A stretch of 15,563 nucleotides of DNA from Leptospira alstonii serovar Sichuan str. 79601 (GTDB lineage Bacteria > Spirochaetota > Leptospiria > Leptospirales > Leptospiraceae), in assembly GCF_000347175.1 (NCBI RefSeq), contig NZ_ANIK01000100.1:1-15563 (forward strand), written 5' to 3'. This document shows, piece by piece, positions 1 to 9,342 of the stretch. The position numbers and the translations under genes are program-made. Within the stretch, counting starts at the first letter, position 1. Every line of letters begins with the position of its first letter. The notes below the pieces were generated by a model. That model searched no databases. It was given only the letters and a program-made list of their open reading frames with translations, and was not told the DNA's origin.

Positions 1-1545
1 CTCAGACCTTGTGTTATCAATGAACCTCGTCAGAGATGGATCCTAAAGGATAATTCCTTTTGGACTGCGGATGGGTTTTATCGTTTGAAGGATACCAATT
101 GGTACGGCTATATCTCAAGAAACTCTAAGGATTATTATAACCACACCTTGGACTCTTCGATGGATGATTGGGCGAAAACGGTGGCCACTCCCGGCAACAT
201 CAGCGTTAAAACTTTCATAGCTTGGAATTTGGGAAACGACCGCTACTTTATTCGTTCCAAAGGTTCTGAAAAAAATACCACGTCCATCTACTACAATCCA
301 GAAAGCGGACATCTCGCTCAATACGATCCCGTTAGCGGATCTCTCTATTGTATGTATTCCAAGGTGGATAGTTATCAATGGAATTGGGTTCAATGGGGAT
401 TGTGTAGTGACGCAGCTATTAGTAAGGATAATCCAGCGTATTGGAACGTCCAACTTGAGACCGACGAAGGAGGAATGATCACGGATTACAAAGGTAATGT
501 TCTAAGAGTTACCAGGTATGGATCGAATTGGGGTGTTGCTTATGCAGCTAAACCTTCTTATTTGGAAAAAGATACAACCAATAGTCCGACCTCTCTGTTT
601 ACCGTTGATAAAAACTTACTGGATTGGGCGCGTTACACGGCGGGCAATCTCGGTAAGACGGAACAATATTGTCCGGCCGGTAGCAAGGAAAGTCATGCGT
701 ATAAAAGAGAAAAAAGGACCTTACCGCCCGACTTTCAACTAAGCGATGCTTGGATTCGAAGGCTTTATGCGATAGCAACTTCAGTATCCGCTCAATCTTC
801 GACTACTACGTCTCGTGGAATATGCGGCGCTTGCGCGCTTCATAGTTTTCAGATGATAGCGGAACTTCAGGAGTATCATTCACAAGGACCTCTTCAGAGC
901 GGAGGTTATTTTTTCGATACGGCTCCGGATACGGATCCTTTTATCTCGTTCGGTCAACGTTATCCGAATTTGGAAAGGTTGTTAGAAGATGTACCTAAAA
1001 AGTATGCTCCTTATCCTCTGTATTTCACACAAAGGTTCTTGTCATTTGCATCCATTAGTACTATGTTGCCTCAGTATCTTTGGTCTACTTCCAATGAATT
1101 CACTACTCGGGCCGATATACTTTCTCACATTAGTTCACTCGTCAATTCCCCTCCTGGGAGTATTTGGTTGGGAGTAGTGACGAGGCAGTTTCCTAATGGA
1201 ACTACAGATGGACACACGGTTCCAATTCTTAGGACCTCTCGGGGGTTAGTAGTAATTCCAACTAACGCACTCACGAGTTTGTGGACATTTGAAACCTTTA
1301 GGAGATCTTTAACGCCCACTACAAATCTGTCCCAAATAGTTGCGAGTCTGGAGGACTCGGGTACACTCACATCTTTTACAACTATACAACCGCTGGGTCT
1401 TTCCACAAATATGTTTGAATCTATGATCTCTAACAGGAATTGCACGGGAGAAGGCGAAGACAGAAGAGGCACGGGGGAATACCCAACAAGCACAACCGTA
1501 AATCAGTGTCCGAGCGGCAGATGTGCGCTACCGTTACCATTTTAA
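1..1545 (+). CDS. PF07598 (DUF1561) virulence-modifying family protein, 5' end outside the window
   Basis: The frame is open from base 1, so the gene starts before the window; 514 residues and the TAA stop are present. I recognise the family from the [13 protein letters not shown] and [10 protein letters not shown] segments, the [20 protein letters not shown] segment (in-window C275, C278, H281) and the Cys-rich tail containing [14 protein letters not shown] (QxW) motif at in-window residues 11-13 fits the ricin-B-like lectin part that precedes the C-terminal domain. Family members are secreted, about 640 residues long, expanded in pathogenic Leptospira, and reported to combine carbohydrate-binding R-type lectin domains with a cytotoxic C-terminal domain having DNase activity. 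About 110-130 N-terminal residues, including any signal peptide, should lie upstream. No frameshift is visible. The family call is strong; which paralogue it is cannot be decided here. Confidence 0.88.
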   Translation, partial: LRPCVINEPRQRWILKDNSFWTADGFYRLKDTNWYGYISRNSKDYYNHTLDSSMDDWAKTVATPGNISVKTFIAWNLGNDRYFIRSKGSEKNTTSIYYNPESGHLAQYDPVSGSLYCMYSKVDSYQWNWVQWGLCSDAAISKDNPAYWNVQLETDEGGMITDYKGNVLRVTRYGSNWGVAYAAKPSYLEKDTTNSPTSLFTVDKNLLDWARYTAGNLGKTEQYCPAGSKESHAYKREKRTLPPDFQLSDAWIRRLYAIATSVSAQSSTTTSRGICGACALHSFQMIAELQEYHSQGPLQSGGYFFDTAPDTDPFISFGQRYPNLERLLEDVPKKYAPYPLYFTQRFLSFASISTMLPQYLWSTSNEFTTRADILSHISSLVNSPPGSIWLGVVTRQFPNGTTDGHTVPILRTSRGLVVIPTNALTSLWTFETFRRSLTPTTNLSQIVASLEDSGTLTSFTTIQPLGLSTNMFESMISNRNCTGEGEDRRGTGEYPTSTTVNQCPSGRCALPLPF

Positions 1546-1912
1546 GGAAATCTCTATAAGGAACCTCGAAAACCTGCATTTTTTGCAAATCGATATTAGA
1601 GTTGTTGAAAAATTCAATAGTCGCGTTTAACAAAACTGCTTCATCGTCCGTTTCAATGAAACGGAAACAGATGGAGAATTAATTTTTCAACAACTCTGTT
1701 ATGGAATGCTTTAGAAGAGCTTTTTGCGCTTATCCAAATATCGAGACGAAAGTTTTTAGAGGTTCTCTATAAAATTTAAATACGACAATCGTCCTATCAA
1801 ATTTTCGTATGAAATCTCCGTTTTGGGACCTTCATTCGGTAAAAAATTCACTTTATAGGGGTTCTCGTAAGTTATAAAAATACAGGAAAATGGTTTCCGT
1901 TTTTTGAATTGA
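1546..1912. other. 367-base AT-rich intergenic region
   Basis: No convincing gene is visible between the PF07598 gene and the next + strand gene. The only clear structure is the 100-bp inverted-repeat element at 1598-1697, listed separately. The rest is AT-rich, and no promoter could be assigned with confidence for the downstream gene. Confidence 0.6.
1598..1697. repeat. 100-bp element with perfect 17-bp inverted ends (MITE-like or IS remnant)
   Basis: AGAGTTGTTGAAAAATT at 1598-1614 is exactly the reverse complement of AATTTTTCAACAACTCT at 1681-1697, with 66 bases between them. Inside, CCGTTTCA and TGAAACGG form a second perfect 8-bp palindrome around one base (1649-1665). No transposase is present and no clear target-site duplication is visible. 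The size and end symmetry suggest a non-autonomous mobile element or the fused ends of an insertion sequence. It could instead act as a terminator for the PF07598 gene. The palindromes are certain; the mobile origin is inference. Confidence 0.6.
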
Positions 1913-2365
1913 ATGATATGCTCTCTAACCGAGTATTCTATGAGTCTTAAATTTCATATCGCCGTTTCTTTCGGCAAAAAGCTTCTTCAAGATTCAACAA
2001 GAATCCTAATCGAAGTTGCGCCTTATGTATTCTTTTTCTTTCTTTCGATTCCTGTTTTGATTGGGAGCAGATCCAAGGGAGAGCTAACCATCGACGGAAA
2101 ATACAAATATTATAATGTAGGATTGCAGGATCAGTTTACCTTTCTTGAAATCAACGGACAAATCGAAAATCTTTCCGGAAAGGATCATACGGAAGCGTTC
2201 TTTACGATGAACTTTTACGATAAGGACGACTATCTTTTGGAGTCCTGTCAATTTGCTGTGCAGGGACTGCCTGTGGGTCACAAAAGAGATTTTTATGCAA
2301 GCGCCAAATACGTGGATCTGAAATTGATTAAACGTTTTACGATCGAATTCGAAGGCAGTAACTAA
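1913..2365 (+). CDS. Small membrane-anchored protein with FxLYD-like domain
   Basis: A hypothetical protein of 150 residues. It has a short N-terminal region, one hydrophobic segment at about residues 31-51 (rich in Phe, ending PVLIG) and a beta-rich C-terminal domain. The pattern '[10 protein letters not shown]...[11 protein letters not shown]...LPVGHKRDF' resembles the FxLYD fold: an opening strand, an N-x-S turn, an acidic FYD-type strand, and a loop with Gly before Phe. This suggests a membrane-tethered domain facing the periplasm. It lies 29 bases before the SPFH lipoprotein gene, so the two are probably co-transcribed. Neither ATG 1913 nor in-frame ATG 1940 (residue 10, MSLKFH) has a clear ribosome binding site; 1940 is an equally plausible start. 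The domain call is tentative. Confidence 0.7.
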   Translation: MICSLTEYSMSLKFHIAVSFGKKLLQDSTRILIEVAPYVFFFFLSIPVLIGSRSKGELTIDGKYKYYNVGLQDQFTFLEINGQIENLSGKDHTEAFFTMNFYDKDDYLLESCQFAVQGLPVGHKRDFYASAKYVDLKLIKRFTIEFEGSN

Positions 2366-2394
2366 AAAATAAAAATGGATATAAGACTTTACTT

Positions 2395-3204
2395 ATGAAC
2401 AAAAACAAATTCTTTTTCGCGTTTTTTTTGATCTTCGCTCTAAACTGCGGTTCCACCGTTCATCCCGGACAAATCGGGTTGTTCTGGAAACCTTTCGGAA
2501 CCAGCGACGTTGGACTCAGTAAAGATCCCGTTCTAAACGGATTTTATTGGTTATTACCTTGGAACGATATTTATACGTATTCCACACAATGGGATTCTCA
2601 TAAGGAGAAAGTGGACGTTCTTACAAACGACGACTTGAAGATCGACGTTCAGGCAGTGATCATCATGAGACCGATACGAGATGAAGTCTATCAACTTCAT
2701 ATAGAAGTCGGACCGGAATATTATAAAAGTATTGTGCAACCCGAGTTTAGAGCTTCTATTAGGAACGTGGTTTCTCACCACCAAATGATTCAGATTTCAA
2801 AAAATAGCGCAGTCTTGGCAAAGGATATTAAAACCGCCGTCATTGAAAGAACGAAAGGAAAACATATCGAAGTGTTCGACGTCATATTGGACGATATCGA
2901 ATATTCTCCCAATATGCTCCATGCGATCGAAGCGAAGTTGACTAAACAACAGGAACTCGAACAGCAAAAATACGAATTGGAGATTGCGGAAAAGAATATA
3001 GAAATCGCCAAGAAAAAAGCCAGAGCCGACGCGGAAGCACAGTTGATCCGCGCCGAAGGCCAGGCGAAATCGCAAGCCATTATCAGCGAAAAGCTGACCA
3101 CGAGATATTTGCAGTATAAGGCGTTTGACAATCCGAATTCTAAGTTGATCTTCGTGCCTCAAGGCAAGGATAACCTACCGATCGTGATCAGCCCGAAAGA
3201 ATGA
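2395..3204 (+). CDS. SPFH/prohibitin-like lipoprotein
   Basis: A 269-residue protein. Residues 1-17 form a lipoprotein signal peptide with LNC as the end of the lipobox, giving lipidated Cys18. The body resembles the SPFH (stomatin/prohibitin/flotillin) domain: 'HPGQIGLFW' near residue 23, 'GFYWLLPWNDIYTY' near 49, a strand with KVDVLTNDDLKIDV, and the 'IRNVVSH' helix near 122. A long charged helix at about 180-240 (QQELEQQKYELEIAEKNIEI, then AEAQLIRAEGQAKSQ) is the typical coiled-coil tail that drives ring or oligomer assembly. Prohibitins usually use an N-terminal membrane helix; here a lipid anchor takes its place, which would put the domain outside the inner-membrane cytoplasmic face. It probably forms a unit with the upstream FxLYD-like gene. 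The specific role is unknown. Confidence 0.85.
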   Translation: MNKNKFFFAFFLIFALNCGSTVHPGQIGLFWKPFGTSDVGLSKDPVLNGFYWLLPWNDIYTYSTQWDSHKEKVDVLTNDDLKIDVQAVIIMRPIRDEVYQLHIEVGPEYYKSIVQPEFRASIRNVVSHHQMIQISKNSAVLAKDIKTAVIERTKGKHIEVFDVILDDIEYSPNMLHAIEAKLTKQQELEQQKYELEIAEKNIEIAKKKARADAEAQLIRAEGQAKSQAIISEKLTTRYLQYKAFDNPNSKLIFVPQGKDNLPIVISPKE

Positions 3205-3206
3205 GG

Positions 3207-3279
3207 GGTTCCCACAAATTTTAGTTGAGGTCAAAGCTTAGTCGTATAACGGAAGAATTGTGGGAGTTCCCACATTTCA
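3207..3279. repeat. Dispersed palindromic repeat with GTGGGA/TCCCAC cores
   Basis: TGTGGGAGTTCCCACA at 3259-3274 is a palindrome with 7-bp arms around GT. A half-site, TCCCACAAATT (3210-3220), lies upstream and can pair with AATTGTGGGA (3256-3265). The stretch 3256-3278 matches the reverse complement of the element near 13919-13941 with one mismatch. It sits between two convergent genes (stops at 3204 and 3355), where it could serve as a bidirectional terminator. The rest of the 150-base gap shows no other clear structure. Confidence 0.65.
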
Positions 3280-3354
3280 AGTGGCGAGGGTTTAGGTGTA
3301 GCGTCCCAGAAAAAGGAAGGCCCAATGACAACGATCAAACGTTATCGTATACGT

Positions 3355-3807
3355 CTAACACTTGGACAAAACAATAGTTCGCTTTTTGAAAGCGAATCTT
3401 AACGGCCTTAGTCGAATAACGGACGGCGACATATCCCAAAAAGGTTTTGGATGGAGTTCTAAACGCCAGGTCCCGTCCGGTCTGGGGGTATAGAAAGCGA
3501 ATTGAAGAGTATGAGGTTCCGTCATTCTTATTGCTTCCATGTAGCCGACCGGATCTTCGGGTTGCGATACGACGTCCTTAATCTCCAAGGCATTGTTCAG
3601 GAAATAATACCAATAGTCGACGCCGTCATAGTAATTGAAATCGGTGATTAGCAAATAACCCCAAGGACATTGGAACTGAGCTGCCAACCTTTCCCCTTGC
3701 AACAGGATGCCGGTATTCTTGTCCTTGAAGATCAGCGTGATCGACGTGTTTACATATTCCGTTTTCTTTATATTCTTAATAAAATCGAAATCCGAAACGG
3801 TTTTCAT
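3355..3807 (-). CDS. Hypothetical 150-residue protein downstream of the WGR protein
   Basis: I do not recognise this family. The protein is soluble-looking, with no signal peptide or membrane segment, and rich in aromatic residues (PWGYLLITDFNYYDG, DYWYYFLNNAL, TPRPDGTWRLELHP). It looks mainly beta-stranded, with a basic C-terminus (RLRPLRFAFKKR). Its ATG lies 26 bases after the stop of the 742-residue WGR-type gene on the same strand, so the two are probably co-transcribed and may work together. Size, aromatic content and position resemble small immunity or accessory proteins, but nothing in the sequence proves this. No strong ribosome binding site is visible. Confidence 0.75.
   Translation of the reverse strand: MKTVSDFDFIKNIKKTEYVNTSITLIFKDKNTGILLQGERLAAQFQCPWGYLLITDFNYYDGVDYWYYFLNNALEIKDVVSQPEDPVGYMEAIRMTEPHTLQFAFYTPRPDGTWRLELHPKPFWDMSPSVIRLRPLRFAFKKRTIVLSKC
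3378..3396 (-). terminator. Stem-loop inside the last codons of the 150-residue gene
   Basis: TTCGCTTT (3378-3385) and AAAGCGAA (3389-3396) form a perfect 8-bp stem with a 3-base loop. On the - strand it falls about 22 bases before the TAG stop and is followed by a partly T-rich stretch (CTATTGTTTTG). It may act as an intrinsic terminator or 3' stabiliser, but its position within coding sequence makes this tentative. Confidence 0.3.
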
Positions 3808-3833
3808 AAGTCGCCGTTCTTATTCCGAAATTT

Positions 3834-6062
3834 TCAGTGTAACGCAACCAAGGAATGAAACTCAGGATCGTCCCTGAAGTTATTGAAATCGCTGTCCTCA
3901 AAATCCTTTTTCGGTTTTCCTAAACTCAATGCCAGTTTCGTATAACGTATAACGTTCGGTTTGTTCTTTTCCAAGGAATTCAAACAAGCGAGGTTGAACG
4001 CGAGTCTCGCGTCCCGAATGTCGGGAGGTAAGAGCTCGTCGAGTAAAGCAAGATATTTGTTTCCTCCGTATTTTGCGATGAACACGATGATGTCTCCGGC
4101 AAAATACTCCGCGGTGTTGTAAGAATTTCCGGTTTCGTTTCCTTTGAGAGTGGAATTCTTACCGATTCCCAAAGAACGATAGACGTCGTTATAACAATGA
4201 AGAACCCAATCGGCGACGTCGGGTTTATTTTCTCTTAAAAATCGATTGAGTGCGGCGGAACTCATTTGCATTCCGAGATTCATAAGAGTCGTTTTCTCTT
4301 CGTCGCTCGAAACCTTGTTTTTGTATTCCAGGATCCTATCGAATTCCTTTTGATAACGTTCTTTGTTCTCTTGAAAATTTTCGGCGAGACGATCGATACT
4401 CTTTTCGATCGTATTTTTCCAAACCCAAGGATAATCTTCGAGAACGTCTCCGGCTATATCGTCGATGAGTTCCTGTTCTTCTTCGGAAATTTCCTTTTTC
4501 GGTTTTTCCGGAACCGACTTTGAAAATAAGGTTTTAAAGAATTCATCTTGAACCCCTTCGGAAGAATGATAAGCGACGGTCGCTTCTTCATCGTGATAGT
4601 GTGAATACGCGATATAAACTCCGTCTTCGGCTCTTGGAAGTTTTTTGAATTCCTCCCCGTTTGCAATGGAAATCAAATTCTCGACGGAAAGATACGCGAG
4701 TATGTCTCTCGTAATGGAATAGTCGTCCTCCAAAATTTCCATAACCTCGTGTCCGTCCAATTCATCCTTTTTGTCTTTTCCTAAAACGGATTTGTAGAAT
4801 GAAGTAAAGTCGAGAGGATAATCGATCTCATTGGCTCCTTCTGATATGGCATCGTCGTAGTTTTCCCCCGCGTGCCAGTCCAATCCGAGAAAAATAATTT
4901 CCCCCGCGTCGTCCCAATACGAATCGACGACCAGAATATTTTCGTTTACGGCGTCTCCTTCGGATAAGGATAAGATCCACTTTGAAATCGTATTATGAAT
5001 GTATAAAGCTAAGGAATGCCAATCATACTCTAACAGGCGTTTGGCGACTTCGGGTTGGTTCTCCGAAAGTTCGACCGCCTTATGCGCCGTAAATTCCTGA
5101 AAACCCTTGGTGACTATGGGAGAGCCGTCTAACGGAAGTTCGTCGTCCGTGTCCGAATAAATTTCCCTAACCCAACTACAAATTTCCCGAAGTAAAAATC
5201 CTCCGAACCCGTAACAAACGGTGGGAGATTCCAGTTCGCAGCTTCCGTGATCCACATTGGAAATTGCAGGCTCTCCATATTTGTTTTTAATAAAAGGATG
5301 ATATACGAACCAATTTTGACATTGATCATAAGAACCCAAGGATTGAACGTCTTCTAAATTCATTCCTACAATTTCCAGAGGTGTGATCCACCAATCGTCG
5401 CCTTCTTCCAAAATCCCTTCTTCCCAGCCGTAATCGTCTTCTACCCGCGCCGGTTTATCCGGATCCTTGGAATGTACACCTTGAATCACAAAGGTAGGGT
5501 CGCCGTCATCGTCGTGAAAGATTTCGATTCCGTTAAAGATAGAAACAAAACGAGCCATAGAGCCGGGAACAGAAGAATGAATTTTGCCGAGATAAGGGGG
5601 ATTCCAACGAAGATGGACCGGAGTTTCGTCGTCATACGACCAAGGAAGAGTGATTACGAATTTATCTTCTTCGTCTATTTTAACTTCCGTAATTTGATCT
5701 AAAATTTGTTCCCAAAGGGATTTACATTTTTCGGTTTCGATTAAAAATCGAAAGTGATCCCGCAGCGCTTGTTTTTGATCGGAAGATTCCAGGATTTTTT
5801 TCCAGGTTTCCTTATAATTCGGATTACCGGTCAGAGGTTTTAACGAAGGCACACGATCGGATTCTTTGAACCCGAGTTTCGATTTTTCATCTACTAATTT
5901 TTGGAATTCTTTGAGACATCGGTCTCTGTTTTCAAAATTGCGAATCGTACGTTTTCCGGTAGAACCGGTTTTTCCGGAGGAAAGAATCAAAGAATATCCC
6001 GAGAGTTCGATTTGCCAAAAGGTTTCGGAACCGCTTTCCGAAAGGATGAAGTGTTTTTTCAT
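3834..6062 (-). CDS. Large WGR-domain protein with possible SMI1/KNR4-like and TPR-like regions
   Basis: A 742-residue cytosolic-looking protein without a signal peptide. Residues 1-65 match the MolR-type WGR pattern: '[21 protein letters not shown]', then KTGSTGK, then a helix ending '[10 protein letters not shown]'. The triad that names the domain reads SGK here, so it is degenerate. Residues of roughly 130-300 are rich in Trp and acidic residues ([51 protein letters not shown]), somewhat like SMI1/KNR4 (SUKH) domains. The last 58 residues ([20 protein letters not shown] onward, with [22 protein letters not shown]) look like the TPR end-of-group domain. It heads a probable two-gene unit with the 150-residue protein. 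ATG 6062 is well placed though its ribosome binding site is weak. WGR domains occur in PARPs and MolR-like regulators; its function here is unknown. The domain order is firm at the two ends and tentative in the middle. Confidence 0.85.
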   Translation of the reverse strand: MKKHFILSESGSETFWQIELSGYSLILSSGKTGSTGKRTIRNFENRDRCLKEFQKLVDEKSKLGFKESDRVPSLKPLTGNPNYKETWKKILESSDQKQALRDHFRFLIETEKCKSLWEQILDQITEVKIDEEDKFVITLPWSYDDETPVHLRWNPPYLGKIHSSVPGSMARFVSIFNGIEIFHDDDGDPTFVIQGVHSKDPDKPARVEDDYGWEEGILEEGDDWWITPLEIVGMNLEDVQSLGSYDQCQNWFVYHPFIKNKYGEPAISNVDHGSCELESPTVCYGFGGFLLREICSWVREIYSDTDDELPLDGSPIVTKGFQEFTAHKAVELSENQPEVAKRLLEYDWHSLALYIHNTISKWILSLSEGDAVNENILVVDSYWDDAGEIIFLGLDWHAGENYDDAISEGANEIDYPLDFTSFYKSVLGKDKKDELDGHEVMEILEDDYSITRDILAYLSVENLISIANGEEFKKLPRAEDGVYIAYSHYHDEEATVAYHSSEGVQDEFFKTLFSKSVPEKPKKEISEEEQELIDDIAGDVLEDYPWVWKNTIEKSIDRLAENFQENKERYQKEFDRILEYKNKVSSDEEKTTLMNLGMQMSSAALNRFLRENKPDVADWVLHCYNDVYRSLGIGKNSTLKGNETGNSYNTAEYFAGDIIVFIAKYGGNKYLALLDELLPPDIRDARLAFNLACLNSLEKNKPNVIRYTKLALSLGKPKKDFEDSDFNNFRDDPEFHSLVALH

Positions 6063-6138
6063 ACTTGAACCAAATTCTTTTTTGATAAGAGTAAGTTGAA
6101 TAGCATAATTTATTTCGCTTGTGTTTGCCTATCAGTTT

Positions 6139-6175
6139 ATATTCTGAAAACGAGTGAATTATCTTTTCAGAATAT
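6139..6175. terminator. Perfect 12-bp stem-loop between phoU and the WGR gene
   Basis: ATATTCTGAAAA (6139-6150) pairs perfectly with TTTTCAGAATAT (6164-6175) across a 13-base loop. It begins 30 bases beyond the phoU stop on the - strand and about 77 bases before the WGR gene start. No T-run follows on the - strand, so a repressor-binding site or transcript-stabilising hairpin is also possible. The palindrome AGAATATTCT (6169-6178) overlaps its right arm. Confidence 0.5.
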
Positions 6176-6204
6176 TCTAAAAATTGTGATCGATTGTGAA
6201 CTTA

Positions 6205-6921
<717 letters not shown>

Positions 6922-6981
6922 AAAGAATCGGACGGACAAAGGTTCGAGTAAAAAAGAATCCTTCTTAAAAAACGGGTTTGG

Positions 6982-7017
6982 TCAAGTAGATTTTCTTTTT
7001 GAGCAAAATCTACTTGA
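6982..7017. terminator. Perfect 13-bp stem-loop between the MAPEG gene and phoU
   Basis: TCAAGTAGATTTT (6982-6994) pairs exactly with AAAATCTACTTGA (7005-7017) across a 10-base loop. On the - strand it begins 26 bases after the MAPEG stop, and a T6 run follows about 12 bases later. This fits termination of the MAPEG transcript, but the symmetry and its place about 60 bases before phoU also allow an operator role. Confidence 0.55.
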
Positions 7018-7043
7018 TGTTTTGTCCCTTAAGGCGGTTTAAG

Positions 7044-7466
<423 letters not shown>

Positions 7467-7878
7467 TCCATTCTTCCTAAATTGTTTTTCGGAAAATGGA
7501 ATCAAGTCAGGCTTGGAAAGCAAGTCGGATTTATCGAATTTTACGATTCGTGTCGGGAAGAACGATCTTCTGATTCGATTCTAAATCGTTCGGATTGAAG
7601 CGGTTTTGTTAATCTGAACTATTGATTTTTTCAACAACGCTAATCCGTAGGATCTCTTTCTTTCGGTTGACGGATTCTATCCCGCCTTCCGCGGTCCATT
7701 CGAGTTCCTGATGAAAGGATGAATTTAAGAATAGTATGAAATTCTGATTTTCTAGATTCGATTCTTCTTGGAGCGAGGATGGATAAGAGAAATAAATCGG
7801 CGATTTTGTTCAATCTTTTTAAACGGAATTATGACTTGAAACGGACGTCGATCGGATAGAATAGGTCGAGTTGACAAA
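7467..7878. other. Divergent intergenic region with a possible small ORF
   Basis: This stretch separates the MAPEG gene (-) from the Asp-box lipoprotein (+), so it should hold two divergent promoters. TTGAAA (7836-7841) and TAGAAT (7857-7862), 15 bases apart, are a weak + strand candidate. A 26-codon frame, ATG 7779 to TAG 7859, is preceded by GGAG five bases upstream; it encodes a basic peptide (MDKRNKSAILFNLFKRNYDL...) and ends 19 bases before the lipoprotein ATG. TTTTTCAACAAC at 7627-7638 matches 12 bases of the inverted end at 1683-1694 and may be a fragment of the same repeat. Confidence 0.4.
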
Positions 7879-9105
7879 ATGAATTCTAACCTCAATCGAA
7901 TGAAATTCAAATTGGTATCGAGTTATATTCTATTTTCCTATTGTTTCCTTTTCGCATCGTGTGAAAAGGAAGAGAAAACGAATTATACGGATTTCCTAAT
8001 GATAATCTGGTGCGCTCAGCCGCTTCCCAATAACACAAGTCCCGTAAATGCGAACGAGATTCGGATTTTTCCTTCGGGCGCCGTTGCGGCAATGTATCAA
8101 AGAACCGATTTTTACGACGCCAGTTCAAAGGAGGAAGTTTCACTCGTATTCAGTCCCGATGGAAGAAGTTTTTCCAATCGAACTCCGTCTTTGACGTCCC
8201 TTATAGGAGGAAAATTCAATTTTCATTATTTTCTAAAATCGGAAACCGAAATTTATGCGGTAAATCATCACGCGGTAAATTATAAATCCGCGGACGGCGG
8301 TCTCAATTGGGCGCCGATGAAGTTTGACGCCGTTTTTTTCGGTCCTATGTTTATGGGACCGAGGGATCAGAGTCCCTTTCATTGGATGCAGTTTTTGGAT
8401 TCCTCCAATGGAATTCGAATCGGTACGAACACAGACGCTTCTTCCGGTTCACAAGCCGATTATTTTTTGGATCGTACTACGGACGGAGGAGAATCTTGGA
8501 GTCGTTCTTCCTTAGGACAAAAAATCAATATTTATGATTTATTATATAAATCCTCTCAAGAAATTTTGTACGCGGGTTACGGTCCTTCTTATTCAAATCT
8601 AAACGTTTATTATTCTCCGAGTCCGGGAAATCCTTTTAATGCGACGAACGCTTCCGCTTTCGCCTCTTATTTCGCGAAATTTTCTTTTTTGGATACGCAG
8701 AACGGTTGGATTAGCGGAGGCGCTTCTCTGGGACGTACGGTCGACGGTGGAATTACTTGGGCCGCGGTGGCGCATAACTTGACAGGAGGGAAGTTTCGAA
8801 AAGTAAAATTTCTTACCACAACATTCGGTTATGCGTTTTACGGTCCGGATCAGTCTTATAAACTTTATAAAACCGTCGACGGCGGCGCAAACTGGATCTT
8901 GATTCCTTTGCCGTTTTACTCGGGAGGTATTGACGGAACGTTTGATGCGGCCGCCGGAAAAATCGTTATTTCTTACAAAGAAAAATTGTACGTGTCTAAC
9001 GACGAATTTGTAACCTACTATGAGGCCGATCCCGGTCTCAAAGGGGAGAGAAATTCTAATTCAAACGCCGTCGGAAATATGGCCTGTGTGTTGTATTCGC
9101 TTTAG
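7879..9105 (+). CDS. Lipoprotein with Asp-box (BNR-type) repeats, probable beta-propeller
   Basis: A 408-residue exported protein. The hydrophobic stretch after KFK ends at LFASC, giving lipidated Cys28. Four Asp-box motifs (S/T-x-D-x-G-x-x-W) appear: SADGGLNW at 137-144, TTDGGESW at 200-207, TVDGGITW at 287-294 and TVDGGANW at 332-339. These hairpin motifs occur in sialidases, sortilin/Vps10 and Ycf48-like propellers. There is no sign of sialidase catalytic residues, so a binding or assembly scaffold is more likely than an enzyme. ATG 7879 gives a 7-residue extension before a second in-frame ATG at 7900 (MKFKLVSSY), which would give a classic 21-residue lipoprotein signal; both lack a clear ribosome binding site. 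The gene stands alone and converges on the iron-type locus. Confidence 0.85.
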   Translation: MNSNLNRMKFKLVSSYILFSYCFLFASCEKEEKTNYTDFLMIIWCAQPLPNNTSPVNANEIRIFPSGAVAAMYQRTDFYDASSKEEVSLVFSPDGRSFSNRTPSLTSLIGGKFNFHYFLKSETEIYAVNHHAVNYKSADGGLNWAPMKFDAVFFGPMFMGPRDQSPFHWMQFLDSSNGIRIGTNTDASSGSQADYFLDRTTDGGESWSRSSLGQKINIYDLLYKSSQEILYAGYGPSYSNLNVYYSPSPGNPFNATNASAFASYFAKFSFLDTQNGWISGGASLGRTVDGGITWAAVAHNLTGGKFRKVKFLTTTFGYAFYGPDQSYKLYKTVDGGANWILIPLPFYSGGIDGTFDAAAGKIVISYKEKLYVSNDEFVTYYEADPGLKGERNSNSNAVGNMACVLYSL

Positions 9106-9172
9106 GGATCGGTTCGAATTTTTCCGGGTTCATCGTTTATTTCTCATCGGCTTAACGTAACTTTAATGTAAG

Positions 9173-9262
9173 AAAGTTTGGGGCGAATCCGGCCTTGGCA
9201 GGCCGGACCGCGCTTTATGCTACAATTCCTTCGGAATTTTCGCTTCAATCGCTTTCGCATCG
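9173..9262 (+). repeat. Modular hairpin repeat, copy 1, 3' of the Asp-box lipoprotein
   Basis: Block A (9173-9216) runs AAAGTTTGGGGCGAATCC ... ACCGCGCTTT and contains the hairpin TCCGGCCT-TGGC-AGGCCGGA (9188-9207). It is followed by a second hairpin, AATTCC-TTC-GGAATT (9224-9238), and block B, CGCTTCAATCGCTTTCGCAT (from 9241 to 9262). Blocks A and B recur in the same order, inverted on the map, at 12195-12326. It begins 67 bases after the lipoprotein stop and may act as its terminator. Confidence 0.65.
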
Positions 9263-9315
9263 GTTGTGCCGAATTTACGCTAAACCTGTGGTTTTGAAAC
9301 GAATGCAGACTGTGA

Positions 9316-9329
9316 AATATTATAATATT
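9316..9329. other. Perfect 14-bp AT palindrome at a convergent junction
   Basis: AATATTATAATATT reads the same on both strands. It lies 13 bases beyond the stop of the second imelysin gene (- strand). It could help terminate that transcript, but such AT palindromes also arise by chance, so little weight should be put on it. Confidence 0.3.
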
Positions 9330-9342
9330 AAGAACTCTCTTT

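Noticed and set aside
115..453. 112-codon - strand frame opposite the PF07598 gene
   Set aside because: The + strand frame encodes recognisable family sequence throughout, so this is a shadow.
2790..3162. Two overlapping - strand frames opposite the SPFH gene
   Set aside because: Their hydrophobic Phe-, Leu- or Ser-rich composition is the complement of the Lys/Glu-rich coiled coil; neither has independent support.
6922..6939. TTG start for PhoU
   Set aside because: It adds six residues only and has no better ribosome binding site than the ATG at 6921.
7467..7523. Longer N-terminus for the MAPEG protein
   Set aside because: The extra 19 residues are polar, do not fit the family, and a good AGGA site precedes ATG 7466.
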